23,118 nucleotides of DNA from Bacillota bacterium (GCA_023440865.1 JAEXRM010000072.1:1-23118); one strand, 5' to 3'. Positions 1 to 8,358 are shown, counted from the first letter of the stretch. Numbers and translations are program-made. Notes: generated from the sequence alone by a model not told the origin.

Positions 1-1617
1 CTCCCCCCGTCTGGCGAAACGGCCGAGCCGCGAAACAACCATGTCCCGGATCATGTCCATCTCGCCGATGCGCAACGCACGCGCCGCCAGATAAAACACG
101 ACCAGACAGGCCAGCGCCGGAACAGCCATGCAGACAATCTGGGACAGCTTGGATGCGTCATTGGGCCGAAGCACGCGGGTCAACAGCCACATGACAAGAC
201 CCGCGGGCATCACGGCAAGCGCGGAAAGCGCGAACACCCGGCGGTTGTCCGCGAAGAAACGGATTCCCGTCTTGCGGCCGAATACCAGCAGCAGGAACAT
301 CATGTTGAAAAACGAGGTGATGGTGTACGCCATCGCAGTGCCGGCGATCCCCAGGTCCGTCCGGTAGTGGAAGAGCGCGTTGAAGCCGTAGTTGACGGCG
401 ATGCCGAGCAGACCGGATACAAGCGGCGTCATGCTGTCGTGGATGGCGTAGAAGGCGCGGATGGTCATGCCGACGAGTGAGGCGAACAGCAGTGCGGCGG
501 AATACCCCATCAGGGCGATGCCGCCGTAAAACACCTCTTGCTCCGCCGTTCCGTGCTGGCTCCACTTGAACAGGACACGCATGACCTGATCCCCTTCGAC
601 CAGCAGGATGGCAGCAAGAGGCAGGCTGATCAGGAACACGGCGCGCATGCCTCGGTTGAACAGCCGGCGGAAGGCGTCCCTGTCCTGCGCCGCATGGTGG
701 GCCGACAGGGTGGGCAGCATCGCGATGCCGATGCTCTGCGCGAAAATGCCCATCGGCAGCTGCCAGGTGCGGTTGGCGTTGTTGAGCAGGGTGATCATGC
801 CCTTCTCCAGAAAGGTGGCGAACCCGCGGGCCACGATGTTGTTGAACTCCACGATCGAGGAGGAAGCCAGTGAGGGCACCGCCTGGCGGATCATGCGCCG
901 GAATGCCGGATTGCTCACGAAAAGGCGCGGCTTGTACCGGCGAAATTCATGGCGCGTCGACCACAGCTGCAGCACAAAGAACAGCGCGGCGCTTGCCACG
1001 ATCATCCAGGCCGTCAGATAGACGTCAATCCCGCCGAACACGGCGATGCCGACGATGGTGCACAGATTGTAGACGACCGGCCCGAACGCGGCGGCGGCGA
1101 ACTTCTTGTAAGAATTGAGGATGCCGTTGCATTGGCCGGCGATCATCATGAACGGCACATTCAGCAGCAGGATGCGCGTCAGCCGTACCAGCATCTGCCT
1201 GTCTCCCTGGTCGGTGGAGGCGTCGGCATAGCCGGCGGCGACCAGGGCGAGGATCCCGTCGGTCCAGATCAGAAAGACAATCTCCAGAATGACCAGGGCG
1301 ACCATCGACAGGTTCAGGAAAGTCGAAAGCGCCTTCCATGCATCGGCCTCCCGGTCCTTCGCCAGCAGCGAGGACATCACGGGGATGATGGCCGCCGCGA
1401 TGGCGCCGCCGGCCAGCAGGTTGAACGCCATGTCGGGCAGGCTGAATGCCAGCACGAACTGGTCCGAGTAGCCCTTGGGCATCATGACCGTCGAGATGAG
1501 CATGGTGCGCAGGAAACCCGTCACACGACTGAGCAGCGTGGCGAACATGATGATGCCCGCGGTTCCGAGCAGGCGGGCGTTCTTGCGGGTCCCGTTTGCC
1601 GGGAGCTGATCATCCAT
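1..1617 (-). CDS. murJ: Lipid II flippase MurJ (MviN family), 3' end cut by window edge
   Basis: MurJ is the inner-membrane flippase that moves lipid II to the outer face of the membrane for peptidoglycan synthesis. The reading frame is open from ATG at 1617 to base 1 (539 codons, no stop), so the C-terminus lies outside the window. The translation is a run of hydrophobic helices typical of the family. Near the N-terminus it reads LLSRVTGFLRTMLIST and then LPDMAFNLLAGGAIAAAIIPV, matching the conserved MurJ start (LSRxxGFxRE.., then a proline-asparagine helix with GGA). NGILNSYKKFAAAAFGPVVYN is the next conserved loop. A TAGGAG site sits 5 bases before the ATG. The gene lies 175 bases downstream of cinA, so it may be read from the argR-recN-engB-cinA transcript or from its own unseen promoter. 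MurJ identity is secure; the C-terminal length is unknown. Confidence 0.95.
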   Translation of the reverse strand, partial: MDDQLPANGTRKNARLLGTAGIIMFATLLSRVTGFLRTMLISTVMMPKGYSDQFVLAFSLPDMAFNLLAGGAIAAAIIPVMSSLLAKDREADAWKALSTFLNLSMVALVILEIVFLIWTDGILALVAAGYADASTDQGDRQMLVRLTRILLLNVPFMMIAGQCNGILNSYKKFAAAAFGPVVYNLCTIVGIAVFGGIDVYLTAWMIVASAALFFVLQLWSTRHEFRRYKPRLFVSNPAFRRMIRQAVPSLASSSIVEFNNIVARGFATFLEKGMITLLNNANRTWQLPMGIFAQSIGIAMLPTLSAHHAAQDRDAFRRLFNRGMRAVFLISLPLAAILLVEGDQVMRVLFKWSQHGTAEQEVFYGGIALMGYSAALLFASLVGMTIRAFYAIHDSMTPLVSGLLGIAVNYGFNALFHYRTDLGIAGTAMAYTITSFFNMMFLLLVFGRKTGIRFFADNRRVFALSALAVMPAGLVMWLLTRVLRPNDASKLSQIVCMAVPALACLVVFYLAARALRIGEMDMIRDMVVSRLGRFARRGE

Positions 1618-1650
1618 GGCGGCTCCTATCCTGTGCTGCCGCCTGGCGGC

Positions 1651-1714
1651 GGGCGGCTTGTCCCTGATGCGTGCCGGGATGCGGGCGGCTTGTCCCTGCG
1701 TATGCCGGGGATTC
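1651..1714. repeat. Two-copy direct repeat, 32-base period
   Basis: A 16-base sequence, GGGCGGCTTGTCCCTG, occurs at 1651-1666 and again at 1683-1698. Each copy is followed by a similar GTGCCGGGA/TATGCCGGGG tail, so the unit is about 32 bases. It lies in the 175-base spacer between the cinA stop and the murJ start. No supported gene overlaps it, and no terminator U-tract was seen. Confidence 0.7.
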
Positions 1715-1792
1715 CGGCGGTCTGATCCGGGCATGTGACGGGCCGGCGGCGTGCTTGGCCCGCCTGCGCGCATCCTGGCGGGATCCGGTCGA

Positions 1793-3031
1793 TCAGGGCA
1801 GGCCGAGCAGCATGCGTCGCACCATGTCGAGCGCGTGCAGGGCAGTCATCGTGCGGATGCGCTCCCGATTGCCGTTGAGCCGGATCTCGCGGGAACGCAG
1901 CCCCTCGGGCGTCAGGACGGCCAGGTGCACCAGCCCGACGGGCTTCTCCTCCGTCCCGCCCTCCGGTCCGGCGATGCCCGTCACGGCAATCGCCACGTCG
2001 CAACCCGTTTTTCCGGCAAGGCCGCGGACCATCTCCTCCGCGGTTTCCCGGCTGACGGCGCCAAACCGCTCGAGCGTTTCGGCCCGCACGCCGAGTTCCT
2101 CTTCCTTGGCCCGGTTCGCGTATACCACATAACCGCGCTCGAACACGCGGGAGATACCGGAGACATTCACCAGACGCGCCGCGATGAGGCCGCCGGTGCA
2201 CGACTCGGCCGTGGAAACCTTCAGGTTCCGCTCCAGCAGCAGCCGGCCGACGACCTCCTCCATCGACTGGTTGTCGGTCGTGTACAGGTCGGCCCCCAGC
2301 CTTGCCCCGATGGCCTCCACCGTCGGCGCAAGCAACGCCTCCGCCTCCGGACGTGTGGCCGCGGCGGCCGTGACGCGGACAATCACGTCGCCATCCCCCA
2401 CATACGGTGCGATGGTCGGATTGGTCTGTGCGTCGACCAGGTCGAGAATGCGCGCCTCCATCATCGACTCCCCGATGCCGAACACGCGCAGCATGCGCGA
2501 GGCGAGCACTTGCCCGGTGAGTCGTTCGAAATGGGGAAAGACCGTCTCCTCGAACATCGGATTCATTTCCTTGGGGGGTCCGGGCAGCATCACGACGGTC
2601 TTGCCGTCACGCCCGATGATGCAGCCGGGCGCCGTGCCGTTCGGATTCGGCACCAGGAGGCTTCCGGCGGGCAGCCATGCCTGCTTGCGGTTGCTCTCGA
2701 CCATCATGCGGCCCGTTTTGCGGAAAAACGCCTCGATCTGCCCGAGCACCGCCTCGTTGCAGATCATGTCAAGTCCGAACGCTTCCGCGATGGTTTCCTT
2801 GGTGAGGTCGTCCTGCGTGGGTCCCAGTCCGCCGGTCGTGACAACCACATCCGCGCGCGCGAGCGCCAACGCAAGGCTCTCCTTGAGCCTGCCCGGATTG
2901 TCACCCACGACACTGTGCCACAGGACGCGGATCCCCAGGTCGGCCAGCCGGCGCGACAGGTATTGTGCGTTCGTATTGGCAATCTGCCCCATCAGCAGCT
3001 CCGTGCCGACGGCAAGGATCTCTGCAACCAT
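1793..3031 (-). CDS. cinA: CinA family protein: MoaB-like domain plus NMN amidohydrolase (PncC) domain
   Basis: Predicted 412 aa, the usual CinA length. Residues 1-170 form the MocF/MoaB-like (competence-damage) domain, with AEILAVGTELLMGQI at the start, TTGGLGPTQDDLTKET at 65-80 and the MLPGPPKEM loop at 149-156. Residues about 255-412 form the C-terminal amidohydrolase domain, with STAESCTGG at 273-281 (family active-site serine) and GPEGGTEEKPVG at 355-366. In characterised homologues this C-terminal domain deamidates nicotinamide mononucleotide for pyridine nucleotide salvage; the N-terminal domain has been linked to ADP-ribose or NAD-breakdown chemistry. I chose the ATG at 3031 over the longer in-frame ATG at 3076, because GGGAGGAG ends 5 bases before it and the family N-terminus begins there; the longer start would also overlap the engB stop. 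It lies 41 bases after engB, probably in the same transcript. Confidence 0.95.
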   Translation of the reverse strand: MVAEILAVGTELLMGQIANTNAQYLSRRLADLGIRVLWHSVVGDNPGRLKESLALALARADVVVTTGGLGPTQDDLTKETIAEAFGLDMICNEAVLGQIEAFFRKTGRMMVESNRKQAWLPAGSLLVPNPNGTAPGCIIGRDGKTVVMLPGPPKEMNPMFEETVFPHFERLTGQVLASRMLRVFGIGESMMEARILDLVDAQTNPTIAPYVGDGDVIVRVTAAAATRPEAEALLAPTVEAIGARLGADLYTTDNQSMEEVVGRLLLERNLKVSTAESCTGGLIAARLVNVSGISRVFERGYVVYANRAKEEELGVRAETLERFGAVSRETAEEMVRGLAGKTGCDVAIAVTGIAGPEGGTEEKPVGLVHLAVLTPEGLRSREIRLNGNRERIRTMTALHALDMVRRMLLGLP

Positions 3032-3072
3032 ATGCGCTCCTCCCGCCCGCATGCGGGCGTCGTGATGCCGGT

Positions 3073-3681
3073 TCACCTTTTCCCCGGCATCGTGTTCTCC
3101 ACGCCGGCCGCATCGGCCATGCGCTGCCAGAGGGCGTCCAGGCCCGTGCGCTTTTCCGCCGAAACCGGGAACACGTCCCGGGCGCCGGGCAGCAGGATCT
3201 CATGGAAGGCGGCCAGACGTTTCGCCTGTTCCTGCCGGGTGAGCTTGTCCGCCTTGGTGAGGACGACGGCGTACGCCCAGCCGTTCTCGAACAGCCACCG
3301 CTCCATCATCAGATCCTCCCCGGACGGATCGTGCCGCATGTCGAGCAGCAGCAGGATGAGCCGGAGCTGCTCGCGCGTCGTCAGGTAGGTTTCGATCATC
3401 GGTCCCCAGGAGGCCTTCATGTCCTTGGCGACCCGGGCGTACCCGTATCCGGCCAGATCGACCAGCGATAGCGTTCCGTTCACCTGGTAGAAATTGACGA
3501 GCCGCGTCTTCCCGGGTGCCGCCGCGACACGCGCGAGTCCCTTCCGGTTCACCAGCGCGTTGATAAGGGAGGACTTGCCCACGTTGGACCGTCCCGCCAT
3601 CGCGATTTCCGGCAGGTCCCAGTCCGGATACTGGGCGGTTTCGACGGCGGACGTGATGAATTCGGCCTGTTTGATGATCAT
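3073..3681 (-). CDS. engB: Ribosome-biogenesis GTPase EngB/YsxC
   Basis: 202 aa, full length for this essential TrmE-Era-type GTPase, which helps late assembly of the large ribosomal subunit. The G motifs are all visible: G1 GRSNVGKS at 30-37, the G2 threonine in PGKT about 56-59, G3 DLAG at 75-78, G4 TKAD at 142-145 and G5 SAE at 174-176. The ATG at 3681 is preceded by AGGAAGG. An in-frame extension up to 3969 lies inside recN and is not used. The start is 20 bases after the recN stop, which suggests co-transcription with argR-recN. In many Bacillota engB sits beside lon/clpX; here it is placed after recN instead. Confidence 0.96.
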   Translation of the reverse strand: MIIKQAEFITSAVETAQYPDWDLPEIAMAGRSNVGKSSLINALVNRKGLARVAAAPGKTRLVNFYQVNGTLSLVDLAGYGYARVAKDMKASWGPMIETYLTTREQLRLILLLLDMRHDPSGEDLMMERWLFENGWAYAVVLTKADKLTRQEQAKRLAAFHEILLPGARDVFPVSAEKRTGLDALWQRMADAAGVENTMPGKR

Positions 3682-3701
3682 GCGGTTCCTTCCTGGGCGG
3701 C

Positions 3702-5444
3702 TTACCGCCTGCGGGCTGATGAAGGGGAGGATGGCGGCGTCTGCGGCGTTTCCCCGCCGGCCGGGGTGCCGCGTTCGAGCAGCTCGCGTGCCAGCCCCCT
3801 GGCCGTCTCGGTCCGATGTGCGCCCGCCAGCAGGCGTGTGACCTCGTCCTCGCGGGCCTGACCGTCGAGCCGGGTGATGCGGGTGCGCGTCCGGCCTCCG
3901 GACTGCTCCTTGCCGATGTGGTGGTGATGGTCCGCAAGGCTGGCGATCTGCGCGTGATGGGTCACGCACAGCACCTGGCGCGTACGCGCCATGGCGGCGA
4001 GCTTCTCACCGACCTTCTGGGCCGCCTTGCCGCCGACGCCGGAGTCGATTTCGTCGAAGACGAGCGTGGGAATGTGGTCGGCCTCCGCCAACATCGTCTT
4101 GATGGCCAGCATGACACGGGACATCTCACCACCCGACGCGATCCGCGAAAGCGGCTTGAGCGGCTCGCCAAGGTTGGCGGTGAACAGGAACTCCACGCGG
4201 TCGCGTCCGTTCTCGTCAAAGTCGCGGTCGGGCTCGTCGGCCACCTCGGCCTCGAAGAGCGCCTTGGGCATCTCGAGTTCCGCCAACTGCTCCGCCATGC
4301 CGGCGGAAAGCCGCTGGGCAGCCGCCTTGCGGTGCGCATGCAGCTGCGCGCTGAGAGCGGCGAGCTTTTCCGTTTGCGCCTCCATGCGTTCCCGGTGACG
4401 ATCCTGCAGGGTTTCGGCATCGGACAGGCGCTCGAGCTCCTCGCGCGACGCCTCGCGGTAGCGGATGCATTCGTCCACCGTCTCCCCGTACTTCCGGCGG
4501 ATGCCCTCAAGGAACGTGAGGCGCTCCTCGATGCGGTCGCGCAGCCGGGGGTCGAATTCGGTGCCGTCCCGCGTGTCCACCACCTCGCGGGCGAGATCGC
4601 CCAGCCGTTCGGCCACTTCCCCCAGCGCATCGGCGATCTGCGCGAAATCCGGCGATACGGCGGCGACCTTGCGGACGGCGGAAGCGGCCCGCTTCACACG
4701 GTCTCGCGCACCGGCCTCTCCGGAAGCCTCCCCCGAAAGAAGCTCATAGGCTTCCGAAAAGGCCGACACGATGCCTTCGGCATGTGCCAGCAGCCTGCTG
4801 CGCTGCTCGAGCTCGACATCCTCGCCGGGCTTGAGTGCCGCCTTCTCGAGTTCCTCGAGCTGGTAGCGCAGCATGTCGAGGCGACGCTCGCGTTCGCGTT
4901 CGGAGCCGCAGATGCGGCGCCATTCCTCGCGCCATTGGCACCATGTCTCATACTCACGGTCATATGCCGTCTTCACGGCACGCAACGGTGCGCCCGCGAA
5001 CGCGTCAAGCAGCGCGCGATGCGTTTCCACCCGGAACAGGGCCTGGCTGTCGTGCTGCCCATGGATGTCCAGCAGCCGCTCGCCGACCGACCGCAGCACG
5101 CCGGCCGTGACAAGGGAGCCGTTGATGCGGCACGTATTGCGTCCGCCATCGGAAAAGACGCGCTGCAACACGATCTGCCCGTCATCCGGGACGGGGATGC
5201 CCTGTGCGGCGAGCAGTCCCTCGAGGCCATCCGGCATGCGGAAGAGGCCCTGAATGGAGGCGCGCTCCGATCCCGTGCGGATGAGGTCGCGTGAGGAACG
5301 GCCGCCGACCAGTGCGTTGACCGCCTCGATGAGGATGGACTTGCCGGCCCCCGTCTCGCCGGACAACACCGTGAAGCCTTCGCCAAGCGACAGCTCGAGC
5401 CGCTCGATGATGGCGATGTTCTCGATCTGCAAAGCAAGCAGCAT
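3702..5444 (-). CDS. recN: DNA repair protein RecN (SMC-like ATPase)
   Basis: 580 aa, a little over the usual 550-570 aa. RecN is an SMC-like ATPase acting at double-strand breaks during recombinational repair. Walker A GETGAGKS is at 29-36. A long coiled-coil middle region follows, rich in Glu, Arg and Ala. The ABC signature RIASGGEMSR begins at about residue 434 and Walker B LVFDEIDSGVGG near 460, followed by the switch histidine pair in CVTHHAQIAS. The ATG at 5444 begins MLLALQIENIAIIE, the family N-terminus; GGGGAG lies upstream. The start is 2 bases past the argR stop, so translation is probably coupled. The last ~20 residues are a Pro/Ser/Arg tail (TPQTPPSSPSSARRR) with no family counterpart I recognise. 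Confidence 0.97.
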   Translation of the reverse strand: MLLALQIENIAIIERLELSLGEGFTVLSGETGAGKSILIEAVNALVGGRSSRDLIRTGSERASIQGLFRMPDGLEGLLAAQGIPVPDDGQIVLQRVFSDGGRNTCRINGSLVTAGVLRSVGERLLDIHGQHDSQALFRVETHRALLDAFAGAPLRAVKTAYDREYETWCQWREEWRRICGSERERERRLDMLRYQLEELEKAALKPGEDVELEQRSRLLAHAEGIVSAFSEAYELLSGEASGEAGARDRVKRAASAVRKVAAVSPDFAQIADALGEVAERLGDLAREVVDTRDGTEFDPRLRDRIEERLTFLEGIRRKYGETVDECIRYREASREELERLSDAETLQDRHRERMEAQTEKLAALSAQLHAHRKAAAQRLSAGMAEQLAELEMPKALFEAEVADEPDRDFDENGRDRVEFLFTANLGEPLKPLSRIASGGEMSRVMLAIKTMLAEADHIPTLVFDEIDSGVGGKAAQKVGEKLAAMARTRQVLCVTHHAQIASLADHHHHIGKEQSGGRTRTRITRLDGQAREDEVTRLLAGAHRTETARGLARELLERGTPAGGETPQTPPSSPSSARRR

Positions 5445-5446
5445 GC

Positions 5447-5902
5447 CTACGCTCCCCGGACCATGCGGTTGAACCGCTCCATCAGTTCCTCGGCGAACCG
5501 CTCCGCACGGCACACGATCATCAGCGTGTCATCTCCCGCGATGGTCCCGACCACCTCGTACCACCCCAGCGCGTCCACCGAGGAGGCGACAGCCTGGGCC
5601 ATGCCCGGCAGCGTCTTGACGATGAGGATGTTGTTGGCGTAATCGCTGGAGACAAATGCCTCGCGCAGGATGATGAGCAGCCGGTCGCTCATGGAGGCCG
5701 CATCCTGGTTGACGGAAGCGTAGCGGTACCGTCCCTCGCCCGACATCACCTTGACCAGGCGCAGCTCGCGGATGTCGCGCGAGATGGTCGCCTGCGTGAC
5801 CTCGACGCCGATTTCCCGCAGCTTTTCCGCCAATTCATCCTGCGTCTCGATTTCATGCCGTTCGATCAGCTCCAGGATCTTGGCATGGCGATTGTACTTC
5901 AT
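5447..5902 (-). CDS. argR: Arginine repressor ArgR/AhrC
   Basis: 151 aa, standard length. ArgR is an arginine-sensing hexameric transcription factor that represses arginine biosynthesis and, in Bacillus, activates catabolism. Residues 1-70 are the winged helix-turn-helix domain, with TQATISRDIRELRLVKV at 36-52 and the DNA-contacting Ser-Arg pair at 41-42. Residues 80-151 form the oligomerisation and arginine-binding domain, including GTIAGDDTLMIV at 119-130, whose Asp pair binds arginine in characterised homologues. The ATG at 5902 has GGAGGGACAG in front. The argR-recN pairing is widely conserved in Bacillota and Actinobacteria, and nadK just upstream completes the usual cluster. No arginine-biosynthetic gene is in the window. 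Confidence 0.96.
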   Translation of the reverse strand: MKYNRHAKILELIERHEIETQDELAEKLREIGVEVTQATISRDIRELRLVKVMSGEGRYRYASVNQDAASMSDRLLIILREAFVSSDYANNILIVKTLPGMAQAVASSVDALGWYEVVGTIAGDDTLMIVCRAERFAEELMERFNRMVRGA

Positions 5903-5924
5903 CTGTCCCTCCGTCCGAGCGGTT

Positions 5925-5978
5925 CCGGCGGGTCCGCCCCGCCGGGCTGTGCCTGCCGGGATCCGGTCCCGGCCAGGC
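5925..5978 (-). other. Two strong GC hairpins between nadK and argR
   Basis: In the 80-base spacer, 5951-5978 can fold as GCCTG-CCGGGA / TCCCGG-CAGGC with one bulged base. 5925-5945 is a perfect 8-bp stem CCGGCGGG/CCCGCCGG with a 5-base loop. Neither is followed by a U-tract on the minus strand, so they are not typical intrinsic terminators. They could slow RNase decay or separate expression of nadK from argR-recN. Confidence 0.55.
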
Positions 5979-5982
5979 GGTT

Positions 5983-6873
5983 CTACCGGTTGCCGTGGAT
6001 CTTGGCCCGGAGAACCTCGAAGAAATTCACCTCGACAACCGAGGCGAAGAGAATGCGTTCCGGCGCGCGGACGATCTCCACCACATCGCCCAGCTCCAGC
6101 GCGAAGCCCTCCTGGCCGTCCGCCGTCAGCATCGCGTCCGCGCTGCGCTTTTCCCCGATGCGGATGGATAGCAGGCTTTCCGAGGAAACGATGAAGGAGC
6201 GCGAGTACAGGATGTGCGGGCATATGGGCGTGATGACCATGAGCGGCACCTCGGGCTGCACGATGGGTCCGCCCGCGGACAGCGTGTAGGCCGTGGACCC
6301 CGTCGGCGTGGCGACGATGAGCCCGTCCGAGGGGAACGCGTCGACATAGCGGCCGTTGACGGACACATGGAGGTCCACGATGCGCGAGAGCGCCATGCGC
6401 GTGACAACGGCATCGTTGATGGCATGCTCGGTGAAGACAACCTCGCCGTTGCGGACGACATCGGCCCGCAGCACCATGCGCGGTTCGATGCGCACATCGC
6501 CGGAGGCAAGACGGTCGACCGCCCGTTCGATCTGGTCGATCTCGACCTCAGCCAGAAAGCCCAGAGACCCCAGGTTGATGCCGAGCACGGGCTTTTCGCG
6601 ACCAAGCGTCTGCCGGGCCGTCTTGAGGAATGTGCCGTCTCCGCCGAGACAGATGAGGAAGTCGCTCTCCCCGAACAGGACGGCATCGCTCACGGCCGTC
6701 CCCGCACCGATCCCCTCGCGGACATCCGGCGGCACGCATGCGGTGAAGCCGTGGCGCTCGAGCTGGCGCACAAGCCGGGACGCGCAGGAAAAACCCGGAT
6801 CCTTCGGGCGGTTGACGACGATTCCGATTCGGTTGTATGACAATCCTTCCACATGCTGCATCATGGTCATCAT
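5983..6873 (-). CDS. nadK: NAD kinase (ATP-NAD kinase)
   Basis: NAD kinase phosphorylates NAD to NADP in the cytosol. With the first ATG (6873) it is 296 aa, normal for the family. Motifs present: GGDG at 77-80, the nucleotide-binding glycine loop; GINLGSLGFLAEV at 98-110; NDAVV at 153-157; and the long conserved block DGLIVATPTGSTAY from about 183, ending SAGGPIV. The start is uncertain: ATGs at 6873, 6870, 6864 and 6861 are all in frame and none has a Shine-Dalgarno site. A possible -10 box covers the first two (see 6869-6898), so 6861 or 6864 could be the true start on a leaderless message. It lies 121 bases after tyrS and may also be read from the tyrS transcript. Confidence 0.94.
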   Translation of the reverse strand: MMTMMQHVEGLSYNRIGIVVNRPKDPGFSCASRLVRQLERHGFTACVPPDVREGIGAGTAVSDAVLFGESDFLICLGGDGTFLKTARQTLGREKPVLGINLGSLGFLAEVEIDQIERAVDRLASGDVRIEPRMVLRADVVRNGEVVFTEHAINDAVVTRMALSRIVDLHVSVNGRYVDAFPSDGLIVATPTGSTAYTLSAGGPIVQPEVPLMVITPICPHILYSRSFIVSSESLLSIRIGEKRSADAMLTADGQEGFALELGDVVEIVRAPERILFASVVEVNFFEVLRAKIHGNR

Positions 6874-6898
6874 ACCATTGGGCGGCCGGTTCGCACAA
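6869..6898 (-). promoter_or_regulatory. Possible nadK promoter
   Basis: A TATGAT -10 box (minus strand, 6869-6874) lies 18 bases from TTGTGC (6893-6898), a poor -35 (3 of 6). The expected start point is near 6862, practically at the ATGs of 6864/6861, which would give a leaderless mRNA. The -10 is good, the -35 weak. Confidence 0.35.
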
Positions 6899-6919
6899 CC
6901 ATGCGCTCCCGCCGGAGGC

Positions 6920-6991
6920 GGCCCGGGGGACGACCCGCGCGCCTGTCCGGGAGACGATCCGCACGACGGCCCGGGGGACGACCCTGCCGCC
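6920..6991. repeat. Three-copy 24-base tandem repeat in the tyrS-nadK spacer
   Basis: GGCCCGGGGGACGACCC occurs at 6920-6936 and, identical, at 6968-6984. Exactly halfway, at 6944-6960, is a diverged copy (TGTCCGGGAGACGATCC). The period is 24 bases, a multiple of three. It starts four bases past the tyrS stop as read on the minus strand and lies outside any supported gene. Confidence 0.75.
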
Positions 6992-6994
6992 GTC

Positions 6995-8203
6995 TCAGGC
7001 TTTCACCCGGACATATCCCTTCTTGCCGCAACGGATCACATCACCGTCCGACAGCGCTAGCGGCTGCTCCGACGCCAGCGTCTCCCCACGCAGCCGCACG
7101 CCGCCCTGCCGGATGAGCCGGCGCGCCTCGCCGCGGCTTGCCGCCAGACCGGCACGGACGAGCAGCGCCAGCGGATCGTGCAGTGCGCCGGCCGCCGGCT
7201 CCGCACGGATCTCATCAAGCCGCACAAGCGTCATATCCTCCGGTTCAAGCCCCTCGCGGAACACCCGATCAAACCGTTCGACCGCCTGTGCCGCCGCTTC
7301 CCCGCCGTGGTACAGGCAGATGATGATCCGCGCGAGTTCCCTCTTGATGTCGCGCGGGTTCTCCCCTCCAGCCAGCCGTTGCTCCCATGCCGCCACATGG
7401 TCGGGATGCTCGTCCGTGCAAAGCAGGAAGTACTTCAGGATCAGCGCGTCGGGGATGGTCATGAGCTTCTCGCACATCACGGCGGCCGGCTCGGCGATGC
7501 CCACCTGGTTGCCAAGACTCTTGCTCATCTTCTCCTGGCCGTCGATCCCCTCCAGCAGCGGCATGAAAAGCGCGGCCTGGGGCGGCTGGCCGTAGTGCCG
7601 CTGCAACGACCGGCCCAACAGGATGTTGAAGCGCTGGTCGGTACCGCCGAGCTCGATGTCGGCCTCGAGCGCCACCGAATCGTACGCCTGCATCAGCGGG
7701 TAAAGAAACTCATGGAGCCCGATGGGGCTCTCCGATGCAAAACGTGTCGAGAAGTCCTCCCGTTCGAGCATTTGGGCCACGGTACCCGTCCCCATCAGCC
7801 GCAGCACGTCCGGCAGCGTCATCGGGAACAGCCACTCGGTGTTGAACCTGATTTCCGTACGCGACGGATCGAGGATGCGGAAAACCTGCTCGCGGTAGGT
7901 CGCCGCATGCGCAAGCACCTCCTGGTGCGACATCGGCTTGCGGGTCTTCGAGCGGCCGGACGGATCACCGATCTGCGCCGTCGCATCGCCGATGACGATG
8001 ACGGCCGTGTGTCCAAGATCCTGCATCTGGCGCAATTTGCGGAGCACGACGGCATGTCCCAGATGAAGATCCGGCGCCGTCGGATCCATGCCGAATTTCA
8101 CGCGGAGGGTCGCTCCGTGTTCGAGTTTCTCGATCAGGCCCTCCCGACCCACCAGCTCCTGGCAGCCCTTCTCCATGATGCGAATCTGTTCCATAATGTT
8201 CAT
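6995..8203 (-). CDS. tyrS: Tyrosyl-tRNA synthetase
   Basis: 402 aa class I synthetase that charges tRNA-Tyr with tyrosine. The class I signature HLGH is at 47-50 (HIGH equivalent) and KMSKS at 225-229. GTDQRFN at about 187-193 and the DAxxQIGDPSG stretch at 73-83 fit the shorter TyrZ-like subclass of TyrRS. The C-terminal ~60 residues form an S4-type RNA-binding domain (ASRGEARRLIRQGGVRL). The ATG at 8203 is preceded by GGAAGGAG (8212-8219) with 8 bases between. Expression is controlled by the upstream T-box (8321-8694), which reads a UAC tyrosine codon, so the gene should rise when uncharged tRNA-Tyr accumulates. No obvious terminator follows the stop. Confidence 0.97.
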   Translation of the reverse strand: MNIMEQIRIMEKGCQELVGREGLIEKLEHGATLRVKFGMDPTAPDLHLGHAVVLRKLRQMQDLGHTAVIVIGDATAQIGDPSGRSKTRKPMSHQEVLAHAATYREQVFRILDPSRTEIRFNTEWLFPMTLPDVLRLMGTGTVAQMLEREDFSTRFASESPIGLHEFLYPLMQAYDSVALEADIELGGTDQRFNILLGRSLQRHYGQPPQAALFMPLLEGIDGQEKMSKSLGNQVGIAEPAAVMCEKLMTIPDALILKYFLLCTDEHPDHVAAWEQRLAGGENPRDIKRELARIIICLYHGGEAAAQAVERFDRVFREGLEPEDMTLVRLDEIRAEPAAGALHDPLALLVRAGLAASRGEARRLIRQGGVRLRGETLASEQPLALSDGDVIRCGKKGYVRVKA

Positions 8204-8287
8204 GGATGCCTCTCCTTCCGCACGTCGACAGTCCCGGTCACGCCAACTCCGGATCCGGTCCCCGCCGGGCCGTTCCGTTCTCCTGCC

Positions 8288-8320
8288 GCATGCCGGTCCC
8301 TCCGGTTGAAACCGGCATGC
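8288..8320 (-). other. 10-bp hairpin between the T-box terminator and tyrS
   Basis: GCATGCCGGT and ACCGGCATGC form a perfect 10-bp stem enclosing 13 bases, immediately after the T-box terminator U-tract and about 68 bases before the tyrS ribosome binding site. It is not itself followed by a U-tract in the minus direction. It may protect the 5' end of a processed tyrS message. Confidence 0.6.
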
Positions 8321-8358
8321 AAAAAAGCCTTCATCCTCTCATTCTGAGGACGAAGGCT
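8321..8358 (-). terminator. Intrinsic terminator of the tyrS T-box
   Basis: AGCCTTCGTCCTC pairs with GAGGATGAAGGCT (one G-T pair), followed by six U residues (8321-8326). It lies just downstream of the T-box antiterminator sequence and competes with it. Confidence 0.93.

Noticed and set aside
1751..3388. Plus-strand ORF of 545 codons opposite cinA and engB
   Set aside because: Shadow of two certain minus-strand genes; the protein is His/Arg/Gln-rich with no motif.
3816..5294. Plus-strand ORF of 492 codons opposite recN
   Set aside because: Antisense shadow of recN, which carries all its ATPase motifs on the minus strand.
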